DNA of 64,000 nt, taken from contig NC_134528.1 in the NCBI RefSeq assembly GCF_027942865.1, forward strand, positions 11,250,086 through 11,314,085, given 5' to 3'. How positions within the stretch are numbered: position 1 is the first letter of the stretch; the number at the start of each line of letters is the position of its first letter. The notes under the pieces are model-generated. The model had not been told where the DNA came from and did not search any database. It was given only the letters and a program-made list of their open reading frames with translations. Shown one piece after another: positions 44,690 through 55,984 of this stretch. Both the position numbers and the translations under genes were made by a program. This stretch comes from Odontesthes bonariensis (taxonomy: Eukaryota; Chordata; Actinopteri; Atheriniformes; Atherinopsidae).

Positions 44690-46054
44690 GTGTCCGATTT
44701 GTTTCCGTTTCCGCTAAAAGCTTAAAATATTCACATCAATCTGATTTTAGGAACACTTAATGAATTTTGAATGGTAATGTTATTTATCAAACCAATAAAA
44801 AGAAGGTAAACTGTGAAAATGTCATGATTAAAGAACTATTCAGCTGGGAAAGACTAAAGACTGCGGTTTTAAGCTCGTTTTTAATAATAACTGTATCACG
44901 ACAGTCCTGGGCTTTATTCAAACACAGTCTGAAATCACTCAACCAGTCCAACAATCTAACTACTGATCTTGATAATGACTCGATTTTATTCAAGCAAGTT
45001 AAAACGTGCAGGTAACAGGTCATTTTTTATTTTTTTATTTTTTACTTGTCTGTATGCTGCAACTGCAAAGTAATTTCCCAGCTGGGATGAAAGTACTTCT
45101 ATTCTACACCACCTAGTTACTCGTATTGTCTACATTAAACTACTTTAAATGCAGAAGATTTTTACCTGCCCAAAAAATGGTCAAGAGTCTTATATTGTCA
45201 ACAGTATGTAATGCCAAGTCTAGAATACAACTTTTAACCTGCCAAAAAAGTGAAGAACTTTATATTTTAGAGAGTGTATACCTCACCTTTTACAGCGCGT
45301 CTTCTGCAGGAGTTTTAGAAACCTGTAAATATACTATTTTGAAGAAATTATAATGAATCCAAAGCGCTGGAAATACAATCTTTAAGGTAGAAAGATGACT
45401 AAATAACTTTGACAGGAAGAAAACTGCCTAAATAGGAAGCTCTTGCTCGAATTTAAGACAGAAATACACTTTCAATGTAAAGCGAGGAGCTGTAATCCCT
45501 TTTTTGGCCGGTTTAAAGTTGTATTTACAACATTTTAAGGCTATTCCTCTCAGTCCCATGGACAGAGTCTTGATGCTATAAGGCTATTGAATGAAAACCA
45601 GCTATTTCAATGCAGAATCAGCATTTCAGTTTGAGTTTAATCAATTCTTTGGCAGGCAAATATCTACTATATTAACCTTTATTAATAAAATGTTGTTATA
45701 AACTATTTAAAAAATCACTGGACCAATCAAATCCCAGTTTTCTAACGTTTTAGAGCCAGGATAACAGAAACTGAACTGAGTCGCTTTTATATTTCTTCTT
45801 TATTCGGTGAAAATAAAGACAGTGTTAGAATTACGTCCGAGTCCTTCTCACACATCTATGTAATAAAACCCAATCTTAAATTTCAGATATAAACATCGTT
45901 TCAGGTTTTTGTTAAACTGAAAAAGATATTTTTTCCGTTTTTACCCATCAGAACCAGAAGAAAACCGGCTCTCTTTGGCCTTTGAGGATAACAACCTCAG
46001 TGAAGAAGATACTTTACACGGCTAAATCAGATGAAACGAAAACAGCCACAACAT
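44690..46054. other. Intergenic between genes 4 and 5, nothing recognised
   Basis: AT-rich non-coding sequence without element ends I can identify; short open frames here look random. Confidence 0.4.
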
Positions 46055-46827
46055 TCAGGCCACTGACAGGTTAGTGATTTCTTCGTGCTGTATTTTCGAC
46101 CACAAATCGAAAGGTCTCTCCCTGCTGTGGATTTTTTTGTGCGCCGTGAGAACGTACTGATGCGTGAAGCTTCTTCCGCACACATCGCAGCTGAAGGGTT
46201 TTTCTCCGGTGTGAATCCTCATGTGAGCTTTCAGCGCCCTCTCCATTCTGAACCTTTTACCACACAGATCGCAGTCGAACGGTTTGTCCTCTGGGTGGAC
46301 GCGCCGGTGTCTTCTCAGATCGACGAGTCGTGTGAAAACTTTGGCGCAAATACTGCAGATAAATCTTTTCTCTGCTGTCCCAGCTCTGCCGTCTCTGCTC
46401 AGATTTTCACTTCGAGTCGTTTCTTCAACGCAAACATCAGAAAAAACGTCAGATTCCGGTGTTGCGTCGCTGCTGTCGGGTTCAGAGTCCGACCACGGGT
46501 CCGACCACGGTTCCTGCCACGCGTCGTCGTCGTCGTCGTCGTCTATGCTGACGTCAGTCTCAAAAACCTTTAAAGCCTTTTCGTCAGTATTTGGCTGTAA
46601 GTGACTGTTTGGGTCTGGGTTCCTGGCTGGTTCTGGTCCCGAGCTGCTGGTTGGAGGCTCCGCCTCTCTGTCGTCTTCACCAGTAAACGTGAACCCGTTC
46701 ATCTCAGACTCCTGACTGGTCCACGGTTCCTCTTCCTCCTCCTTTACGTGGACGGGTTCTGGGTCCTGCTGGTCCAGACTGGAGCTCCAGGGAGCCTCTT
46801 CTTTAATCACCAACAGCTGCTGAACAT
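46055..46827 (-). pseudogene. Zinc-finger gene 5, decayed last exon
   Basis: 257 codons after a CTGCAG acceptor at 46828. Opens DVQQLLVIKEEAPWSSSLDQ, with VKEEEEEPWTSQ and an Asp run encoded mostly by GAC. A degenerate finger (TTRSENLSRD) is followed by only three intact C2H2 fingers (CSICAKVF, CDLCGKRF, CDVCGRSF). The next finger begins RERPFD and then shifts frame through an extra T, ending after KIQHEEITNLSVA. No leader exon or promoter block was found upstream within the window. A short functional protein cannot be excluded, but loss of most fingers and the frameshift favour a pseudogene. Confidence 0.75.
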
Positions 46828-46989
46828 CTGCAGGAAACACACAAACACACATGGACATTTATTGTAACTCCAAATGAGCTTTTCATCCCCTTTAGGACCT
46901 TTCATCTCACGGATCCAAACAGAATGATCCGAACTGGAGAGGTGAAATTAAATGAAAACCTTTTCCAGAAAATAAGAAAAACTTTAAAA

Positions 46990-47260
46990 TCATGCATGCG
47001 TGTGCCCTAGGAACTGGTGCTCCCGATTACCTTCAGGAATCAGATAATTAGCTCAGTTTATCGAGAGAATTCGGAGCTGGATAGAAACATCCGAGCTGCT
47101 CCAGTTCCAGTAAAAGCCTCCAGAGCTTCATCCTGCAACAAGATAATGATCCCAAACATCCTGCTGAGGCCGCAGCCGCGTTTCTCAGAGCTGAAACATG
47201 GCCGAGCCAGTCAGCTGATTTACATCCATCAAAAACACATTTAGATCAAACCAAAAACTA
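46990..47260 (+). pseudogene. Tc1-like transposase relic
   Basis: Plus strand: around 47130-47230 reads LQQDNDPKHPAEAAAAFLRA then WPSQSADLHPS, the second catalytic Asp region and the SPDLNPIE region of Tc1-like transposases, with the final motif eroded. No termini found. Confidence 0.7.
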
Positions 47261-47425
47261 ATCATTTAAACAAGCAAAACCAGCAGCTTCCCTTTTAATC
47301 CTGGACCTTATGTTTTTCAATCATATAAATACTTGCTGTCGGCGCAGGTTGTAAGGCTTGTAAACGCTGAGGTAATCCGTTTGAAAGGAGACACGTTCTT
47401 CCTGATGTCTTGATAAAACATCCGT

Positions 47426-50046
47426 TAGGGATGCCCCGATACCACTTTTTTTCAAACCGATACGATACCGATACTTGGATCCGAGTACTTGCCGATACCG
47501 AGTACCGATGCCGATACTTCTACCACAAAAAAACTTTTTGTGCCCAAGGCACACCAAAGGACAAGTAAAAATCTCAAGGTACACCTATTGTGCCAAATAG
47601 CCCTTATAACACGTGTTATCACTCATATCATGTGCATTATTATTTACTAATGTCAGATAAAATGTGACAAAGACAACTATTACTCATGAAATATTTATTA
47701 ATGAAATATTTCAAAAATGAATTTTAAACTTTATCAGATTAGGCTTCATCAAAGCAGCAACAGTCATTTAAACCAGAGGTCACAAAATTAAAAACGAGGC
47801 AAAGGAAACTCAGCACAGAGAACTGCCAATTAGGGGTGGGCGATATGGGCAAAAAGAAATATCTCGATATTTTTTACGATTTTCACGATAACGTTATTTT
47901 GACGATATTTAAAAAAAAAAATTAAAACTTGCGTTAAGATCACAATAAAATTACTAAAAGAATAATTGCAGTGACAAGTATTTAAGGAAAGGACATTTAT
48001 TCGGTTATGCATCGGTTATGTCCTGCCATCGCTCTTCCTCTCATACGGTACCCTTTTGCCGAATGATTCTGCCAGCGTTTGTTGGGAACCTTGTGGTTTA
48101 GGCCTACTGGTACTTGTTTTTTGTTGAGAGTCTCGGAGTTTTTCAAATTCTTCATATTCCTTACTGTGGTTGTAGCGCAGGTGGTGGAAGAGATTCGTTG
48201 TTGAGCTTTGTTTGACTGTAACGGATTTTCGGCATATTTTGCAGATTACATTGTCCTGAACAACGTCATTCTTTTATATCGCATTTTTGTTCATTAGGCT
48301 ACTTTCCACGACACGCAATGTAAGATGAAAATCGAGCGCATAATACGTCTTTTTTCCCCAGCGATTCTGACATTTCACTTTGCTTTGCCTGTCATTTACT
48401 CGCTCACAGACCAACATAGCGGAGATCAAGCAGCTGGAAGTTAGGCTAGCAGCACAACAGTGGGACCGGACAGGAATAATAAACAGCATCGTAGTACCCT
48501 TCTTGACGACAAAGCAATACACAATAAACACATTGTGGCAACACGAACAGAAAATTCACAAACTACTCTGAGAATATGTTTCACCTACACAGTTTTGTTG
48601 AAATTATCAGGTATTTCCCCAACAGCAAATGTGCACACCAAGCTGTGGTTCTGTGGAAGCTAGTTTATTGTTGATATTAGACGGTCGCATTTACAACGTT
48701 AAACATGGATAATAAGGGAAGATTCAAAGCCATAAAGTGTCCGGACTAGGCAGAGGAGTAAAGCCGGGATAAAGGTAGGCCACTGCATTTTATTTTAACT
48801 TCTATTGCTACGACACTGAGTAGGCATATTCTTGTAATATCAGCTGCTGAGGGAGAATGAGACCAAAACGAGTAGCATGCAGACGTGTGTGTGTGTGCGG
48901 TGCCTATATGCAAAGATGACGACAGAAACACGGCACCTAGCTGTGTTAATGTGTTTTTCCTGCCTTGCGGGGAATATACAATGTATCATTATTACTGTGC
49001 TGGCTTAAAAAAAGTATCAGTTCTGTCAGTCGCTTTGTATCTACTGTGCAGTCTTAAAAACTCTTTTAGTTTCTGGAGTTGTTCTGCGCGTGCAAGGGGG
49101 CGTGCGGTGGCCTGGACACGCACCGCGGAGGTCCTCTCAGCACCGCGGTGATTGCATTTTGCGGTTATCGCGACAGCCCTATATATATATATATATATAT
49201 ATATCTCTCTCGATATTGCAAAATTACTCATCGTCAAAACAACATTCACAATCATTTCGCAAACGATACATATCGGGCCGCGCAGGTTTCTTTAATCCTT
49301 GGTGGTACTGAGCAGAGGGCCACTCACAAGTCCTGTTCAACAGAGAGCCGTGACCTCCTGTTGTTCTTCATGTGAACCAGAGTAGAGAACGCCAACTTAC
49401 ACAGGCAGGTAGCGGGGAAAGGAAGAAGTTGCTCAATCGAATGGTGGGAGATGCTTAGGTAGTTGGATGCAGAAGAATGAGCTAACTAGCAGTTAAGTTA
49501 GCATTAGCTAACTGCTCCCGACAGGACGCACTCGGGCTGAGGATTGCTGACACCCCCGGTCCAACTGAAGCCATAAGACGGTAACTTTCATGATACTGTC
49601 GGCTGACAGTTTTTTCTCTTTTCTATCGGTGGTGGGTTGTCGGCAGTCTCTGCACTGGTGGTTGGTGGTTTTAATGTGTTCCTTCAGCCTTTGATGTGTC
49701 ACAGTCTCATAATTCCCACCTGCGCAACTGCGCTAACAGCGAAATGTGGGGTTCTCTGAGGATTCTTTTTTTAAATAATTTATGAAGGAATAGAGTTTTC
49801 CTCTGTATTATGAAATGAGTGCATACAAAATACTAATATGGTAAATTAAAAAATAATTATTTTTGTGTAGTTGTATATTGCAATAATAATGTATTGTTGT
49901 CACAAAATCCCACGGCACACCTGGACTTGGACACCCTCTGATCGCGGTCTTCATGTAATAAATTGGTATCGGTTAACTTTAAAGGAGTACGAGTATATTA
50001 GAATAGTATCGGCCCGATACACGACACCAGTATCGGTGCATTCCTA
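47426..50046. mobile_element. Composite hAT-type region
   Basis: Ends TAGGGATGCCCCGATACC (left) and, in reverse, TAGGAATGCACCGATACTGG; subterminal regions are rich in CGATAC repeats. No matching 8 bp target duplication. Inside, a second hAT end TAGGGGTGGGCGATATGG starts at 47831, with a BED relic at 48010-48260. 48270-49990 otherwise holds no recognisable protein; a short (TA)n lies at 49181-49203. Confidence 0.55.
48010..48260 (-). pseudogene. BED zinc finger of a hAT transposase
   Basis: Minus strand: NDVVQDNVICKICRKSVTVK, TTNLFHHLRYNHSKEYEEFE, then TLAESFGKRVPYERKS, a typical ZBED N-terminus (C-x2-C, H-x4-H) followed by the usual linker. The transposase body is absent. Confidence 0.7.
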
Positions 50047-50219
50047 GTGAGAAGCTTTGGACAAAACACCACAGCCGCCTTCTCATCCCTGAGCTGCTGG
50101 TTTGAGCTGCTGCCATGTGAGGCCAGTATTTGTTTTATTATGTTTCTTTGCATTTCAAACCGAGCTGGGCGCTCACAGAGAGGCCACATCAACAACCCTT
50201 TTCAGTCAGGTTTGCGTAC

Positions 50220-51454
50220 CTGCTGCATCTTCCCTGAAATCGCCTCCCAGAATGAGATTCTGCAGCTCAAACTCGCCGTCCTGAGCAGACTTCCACCGGT
50301 GAACGATTTCAGGCTCGACGTACAGCCGGGCGTCCCTCTGAACGCTGCGGAACATTTTCAGCTGCATCGCCTGGAGGATCTGAGGTTGGAACAAGAGGCA
50401 GGATACCTGTGGGTGACGCCTCTGGGAAACTCATTCCATTCACTCAGACCAGATAAATAACATGCCACATTCAGTGTTTAACTGTCCATCCGGTACCTTT
50501 TCCAGCTTCAAGAAGGACGAACCGGTGAGGTAGACTGCAGCCGAGAGCTGGAGGTCCTCTGCAGGATGGCTTCCAGGAACAGGCTGATTGTTCCATTTTC
50601 TGGAGAACTGACAACGAGGGCACCGCTGCTCTACGGAGAGGAACGCTCCCAACCTTCGTGTTCTCACGTCTGAGACCCGTTTACACACGGGACACACCTC
50701 AAACAGCTCCAGCAGGCAGCTTTCAGAGACGATGTACGACTTCTGGTGTGAGCCGGAAGTTTCTTTTCTGTTAGAACAAGAAATATTTGACCAAAAAAAA
50801 AAAGAGATCAAAATCCATCTTGACGAGTTAAATGTTCACCAAAATATTGAATATAATATAAACAAGTGGAACAAACTGCCAGATGAGATTAAACTTTCAC
50901 CAAATGGAGACATTTTTAAATCCAGGTTAAAAACATTTCTTGTTGCTTGTTTTTAAATTCATTTAAATGATTTTATTTGTTTCTCTTTATATTCTTTTAT
51001 GTATTTTAATGCTTCTTCCACTCCCTGCTGCAATGCTTTTATTTTATGTAAATCACTTTGAACTGTTTGTACAAGAAATGTGCTATACAAATAAATTTGA
51101 TTTGATAATAATAAAAATAACTAACCTCACATCTGGTGACTCACATGTGGAGTCATGTGACTTTTCAGCGTCCCTTGGAGAGCCGTCCTTCAGCTCTTGT
51201 CGTGTTTGAGAGTCTGTGGAGGTGCTAACGCCAACATCCTTACTGAACACGCTTTTCTGTGTGTCTGATGCATGAAAACGCACATTTAGACACATTTCAA
51301 TCCAAAAGAAGGAGCAGAAACAGCGGTGGGTCAACAAACCTGTACTTTTAAGGTGAGCCTCCAGGTGAAGCGGAGTCCTGGCCGTGCACGTTTTCAGAGG
51401 GTCCGCCTGGAAGGCCGCATTACGCACACTCGCCGCCTGCTTGGATGTGCCGGT
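50220..51454 (-). CDS. THAP-associated transposase-like gene, exons 2-5
   Basis: Four exons on the minus strand with GT-AG borders and matching phases: 51340-51454 (TGTSKQAASVRNAAFQADPL...), 51126-51264 (TQKSVFSKDVGVSTSTDSQT...), 50497-50767 (KSYIVSESCLLELFEVCPVC, RTRRLGAFLSVEQRCPRCQF, AEDLQLSAAVYLTGSSF) and 50220-50379 (ILQAMQLKMFRSVQRDARLY, VEPEIVHRWKSAQD, LILGGDFRED). CPVC...CPRC forms a zinc-ribbon-like pair. This matches, from recall, a widespread fish protein family (often THAP-headed and transposon-derived) whose catalytic part would follow GGD; that part is missing, because the sequence runs into the hAT region at 50046. An L2 fragment sits in the 50768-51125 intron. No stops within exons. 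Confidence 0.6.
50850..51108 (+). mobile_element. L2-like LINE 3' end
   Basis: Encodes NKWNKLPDEIKLSPNGDIFK SRLKTFL and ends in CACTTTGAACTGTTTGTACA then ATAAATTTGATTTGAT. Same family as 7871-9835. Confidence 0.8.
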
Positions 51455-51904
51455 CTAAACAAAAAGGGCAGAAAAATACAAGATCTTTTCCCCCCAGAGT
51501 CACAGAGCATGTACGTAACAGTGTCATGTGCGTTTGTTGGCCATCTCAGGACATATTTACCCTCATTTTATGACCCGATACCTGCAACCTTTGTTAGATT
51601 TGAACTAATTAACCAAAGTCATACACGCTGTGAACTGTGTGAGAACACCTTCAAGACATCCTGAGATCGTGGTACATGTCAGTACAGCTGAATTCTCTGC
51701 ACAGACGTCATCTTTAAGTTACTTTAACAGTGATTCTGTCAGACGAGGCTGCGGTTATTTTAAAAAAAAAATTAGGATTTTATTAGAGCAGAGCGACAGT
51801 CTAGAAATGCTTTAAGTGAGTCTTAATGGGCTGATTTTCAAAGAAACGATATGTGAATGAGAGTATCTTTATTGGGGATTCAGATGGATTAATAAACACT
51901 TACA

Positions 51905-52020
51905 CTTTACTGTTATGTAAAGACCGTCCGATGTGGGACTCGAACCGGGGCCAGCTGCAGCGAGGACTGTAGCCTCTGTTCATGGGGCGCCTGCTCAACC
52001 CACTACGCCACCGACCACCC
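51905..52020 (-). mobile_element. tRNA-derived SINE head
   Basis: Minus strand has an A box (TGGCGTAGTGGGTTGAGC) and a B box (GGTTCGAGTCCC, 51935-51946) with the expected spacing, and matches common teleost tRNA-derived SINEs. The tRNA-like stem is imperfect and there is no gene-like 3' end, so it is not called a tRNA. Confidence 0.75.
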
Positions 52021-52643
52021 CTGTTTTATTATTTATTTTATTATTGTAAAAGTCTGTTGCTCACATGCTTTTATTTTGTAAAAGTCTGTTGCTCACAGGC
52101 TTTTATTTTGTAAAAGTCTGTTGCTCACATGATTTTATTTTGTAAAAGTCTGTTGCTGTCTGCTGTGGAACCGGAAAAGAAAGAAATCGGCGGATCCACC
52201 AAACCTGGAGAACGGTACAGAACTTTTACTCGGCCGTTTTCATTTTAAAGTTCTTCCAGACGGTAGAGTCGACAGAACCAAAGTCATCTGTAAACACTGC
52301 CAAGTTGAATTGTCTTCTCAGCGTAGTAGTTCCAGTCTAAAATATCACTTAAAGGCAAAACACACAACTGATAGCAGCAAGTCATTCAAGGAAACAGACA
52401 GTGGAGCGAGGCTTCTACATAAAAACTACAGAAAGATGCTGATGTTAAAAGTGTGTTTGCACAACAAATGTTATGGCACTTTCATTCATATGGCAGCACA
52501 TTTAAAATAAAACTAAATGCTAAAGGCTATACACTACTTTTGAATTAATTTTTGGATTTTGCGTACAAATGCGATTAATCGTGATTAATCAGGGAAATCA
52601 TGTGATTAATTAGATTAAACATTTTAATCGTTGCCCAGCCCTA
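52021..52643 (+). mobile_element. Second copy of the BED-type hAT element, left end lost
   Basis: From 52046 nearly identical to 37295-37831, including the BED finger coding region (52253-52510) and the right end TTGCCCAGCCCTA. The left end is missing, replaced by the SINE. A 32 bp unit (GTAAAAGTCTGTTGCTCACA...) is present about 3.5 times here but less than twice in the other copy. Confidence 0.85.
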
Positions 52644-52819
52644 GTTAAAACGATATTAAAACCTCTAGAAATATCTTAGTTTGTATAAAATTGGAAAAAT
52701 ATTTGAACTCGTAGGCCGTCATTGTTGTTTACGTCGCAATCCTGTCGTAGTGATGTCACGGCTTTGCACCGGGCTCGATCTGATTCATTTTACCCTTTGG
52801 TGCAAAACCTTTTTTTTTT

Positions 52820-53248
52820 TTTTAAACTGAAGACTTACGGACTGCTGTGTGGACTGATCGGGGGACTCGTCGCCAGCTTCCTCCATGATCGCGACCGTGC
52901 CCGATGGTGGAACATCTGCAGGAGCGGGTTGTTGACATCCACTTAGCGGCTCCTTCGGCAGCAGACGGCGTTGCCTCGAGCAGAATTTTGTCTGTTTATA
53001 TGGAAAAATTGTAGGCACGGCATCTGGATTTAGTTTATAACTGGCAGCACCTGTGAGCTCTTTCATCAGCTTAGGTCAGCTAAATGCATCTGGAGAGAAA
53101 TGGCGAGAATACAGGCGTGGGATCTTTGGTAATTTCCCACTCCTTTCTTCTCTTCTCGTCACTTGGGAAGCGGTGTATGCTTACACCGCTCCCCTTATTC
53201 CACCCAGATTGAAAATTACACCCAAAAGCAACACAATTTGGCATTATT
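52820..53248 (-). pseudogene. THAP domain relic
   Basis: Minus strand: MPNCVAFGCNFQSGWNKGSG, VSIHRFPSDEKRRKEWEITK, then after a frameshift LYSRHFSPDAFS and, after another, NPDAVPTIFP, the order of a THAP domain (C-x4-C, W, C/H ligands, AVPTIF). No intact frame. Confidence 0.7.
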
Positions 53249-53540
53249 GTGGTTTTCGGCGTTCCTGAAAGCTGTCGGTTTAGGGCAAAAAGCAACAAAT
53301 ATACGTCATCAACCCAGCATGCATTGCGGTAGTAAAACAATGGCTGCGCCCGCAGGTGTCTGTGGGTGAAAATATGTGTGATAAATTGGGATTTTTAAAG
53401 AAATGATAATTCTTTATGATTGTTTTAACATTACTTTCTAATATGAGGCAAACATTAAAGCATATTTATGGATATTAGTTCTAACAGTTGGGGTTCCCTT
53501 TAAAGTGTGCAGGTTGGCCGAATTACAGGACGTAACTTAA

Positions 53541-55755
53541 AGGGATACGCCACCCCCAGGCCAAATTAAGTGTATCCCCGCATTCCCGAGACATATATAA
53601 GTGTGTGGGAGCGTTTTCCTGGCGACCCGGCATTGTTCGAATCTCTCAGCACTGACCACTGCTTGGTTTCGCGTAATACCTCCATGCCACCGTCGCCGAT
53701 CGAAATATTTCGCCCAACGTGAATTGATTTACTTGATTTACCTTCTAATTACTGTGTGAGTGGTGTACTTTCACATCGAGTGCAAATGACTGTGTAAATC
53801 AACACGGAAGGCTTGGTTTGCTCATGTCGGTTTGGGAACTAGTTTCTGGTGCGGACAACACAGCCGAAGCACACTCCCCGCTACGTCTTTGGGAATCCCC
53901 ACCCCCGACTTCCTCAAACAAAACAGCGTGAAGCAGCCAGGGACAACCCAGACAACCGTGGCTAGCCAGCTAGAGTATTGGTGTTTGCTTCGCAAAGGAT
54001 GGTGCTAAGACTGAAACATACAGCTGTCCCATCTGTGTTCGAAACAGAGGTTGAGCGGAGTACATCCTCAATGGCTGCGAGTACCCTGATAAAATGTAAA
54101 GAAATGATTACTCCATAAAGGCCAAAAACATTGATTCAAAATATGCAATATGGAAGTGTTGTGTTGGATAGTTTTGTCAGTCATTAGTAGTGTCAGACTA
54201 ATAACCTATACTGTGTGTGTGTATGGGTCAATGACGTTCTTTTTTCTTTTAGACGTGAAGTGGTACAACCACAGCTAATGCCCATAATTAGTAACTGGTA
54301 ATGAATGTACTGCAGTGAATATGCTTCTTAGATAACACAATAAAAACAAAAAAATAATGTAAACCATACAATAGTGCCATTAGCTGTGGTTGCACCAACA
54401 TGGCCTGTGCTGCTACTACTAAATGTCATTGACCCAATACTATGACTTTGGATGGGAAGACTACAGCCCACGCCACAATCACTAGAACTAGCTACTGTGA
54501 TCGCCATTTTGTTGTTTTTGACTGTAGCCTAGTGTAGGTTGTAGGCTTGACTGGAAATCTCTGATGGGAATAGTTGGTCTGGAAACATTACATGAACACT
54601 TCTTTGCAACCTCATCAAGCCATTTCATATAAAAACAACAGTCCTTACCATCATAATCATCATCATAATAATAATAATACTTGGGTTTTATTTACAGGCT
54701 TTTCATGACCCTCAAAGACGCTAATGAGGTCCTCTAGGTTATCAGCTGCCTGAGTCACAGAACGATCACGCTAAGTGTAAACAACCCCCAAATATCATGA
54801 CAAAGCTAACAGGTAAACTTCTTATTTATGCAGTCGTTACAGTGAACCAATAATGTGATAAAGTTTTTACAACACAGGACGCACCGATGCTTCCCAGTCT
54901 ACTTCTACGTAGTAATTATAACGTTAGCAACAATAGGATAAGACATATAGAAAGGGTACTCACAGCCACTGAGGATGTACTCCGCTCAACCTCTGTTTCG
55001 AACACAGATGGGACAGCTGTATGTTTCAGTCTTAGCACCATCCTTTGCGAAGCGTGGGTCATTTTTTGGTCATAGTCTTCTGGCTTGAAATGCTCCTCGC
55101 AAACACGGTATTGGTTTATTTTTTCCACCGGTGTTGTCTCAGGAATTCCGAGGGCAGCCAGCCAAAGTCTTCTTCTTTTCTTATCCTTCGGAATTCTGTG
55201 GAACATTGTCGTTTGGTGTCTCTTCTGCATGTTCTCGCAGCCCCTTGCTATGCATGTATTCACCATTTTCTCAGTGAAATCAAACAACTACCGTAGTAAC
55301 CACACTGATTCAAACCACACCAATACTCTAGCTAGCTAGCCACGGTTGTCTGGGTTGTCCCTGGCTGCTTCACGCTGGTTTGTTTGAGGAAGTCGGGGGG
55401 GGGGGGGGAGATTCCCGAAGACGTAGCGGGGAGTGTGCTTCGGCTGTGTTGTCCGCACCGGCAACTAGTTCCCAAACCGACATGAGCAAACCAAGCCTGC
55501 CGTGTTGATTTACATAGTCATTTGCACTCGATGTGAAAGTACACCACTCACATAGTAATTAGAAGGTTAATCAAGTAAATCAATTCACGTTGGGCGAAAT
55601 ATTTTGATCGGCGACGCTAGCATGGAGGTATTACGCGAAACCAAGCAGTGGTCAGTGCTGTGAGATTCGGACAATGCCTGGGTCGCCAGGAAAACGCTCC
55701 CACACACTTATGTCTCGGGAATACACTTAATTTGGCCTGGGGGTGGCATATCCCT
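53541..55755. mobile_element. Long-inverted-repeat TTAA element with THAP exon
   Basis: Termini AGGGATA...TATCCCT between TTAA sites (53537-53540, 55756-55759). The two arms are inverted copies of each other for about 450 bp (left 53541-53985, right 55325-55755). Pairing then resumes at 53990-54090 with 54950-55050, inside the THAP exon. The ends and TTAA target suggest a Kolobok-type element (THAP transposase, TTAA target by family knowledge). The centre (54100-54900) encodes nothing recognised. Confidence 0.75.
54964..55266 (-). CDS. THAP-domain exon of the long-inverted-repeat element
   Basis: Opens MVNTCIARGCENMQKRHQTT with the THAP C2CH pattern (C-x4-C), then MFHRIPKDKKRRRLWLAALG, YRVCEEHFKPEDYDQKM and HTAVPSVF, which is a complete THAP DNA-binding domain. 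The exon is 101 codons, ending at a GTGAGT donor (54963). No downstream transposase exon is recognised, so the element is non-autonomous or the exon is an orphan. Confidence 0.75.
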
Positions 55756-55984
55756 TTAAGCAAGTTTAAGCAATAAACCATTCCCTGATCATTTAATACA
55801 ATATATATAATATATACGTATATTATATAAAATAACGTTGGATAATATAATGTAACGGTACTGTGGATCTTGCTACAAGTAAGAGCAACTTGTAAACATC
55901 TACTTTATTACTTCAGCTGTTAGCTAAACAATGCTAAACAGCTGAATGGTAATAGCCGAATTGTTTCTTAATACTTAGATTTAC

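Noticed and set aside
44767-45353. Short open frames between genes 4 and 5 as small genes
   Set aside because: AT-rich, no domain, no splice or promoter support; compatible with chance.
48885-49375. Overlapping frames around 49.1 kb as a gene
   Set aside because: They run through a (TA)n run and hAT-type subterminal repeats without a recognisable domain.
47426-50046. Single simple hAT insertion with target duplication
   Set aside because: The end repeats match but the flanking 8 bp do not, so it is called only a composite region.
51905-52020. tRNA gene
   Set aside because: A and B boxes are present but the stem is imperfect and the sequence matches tRNA-derived SINE heads.
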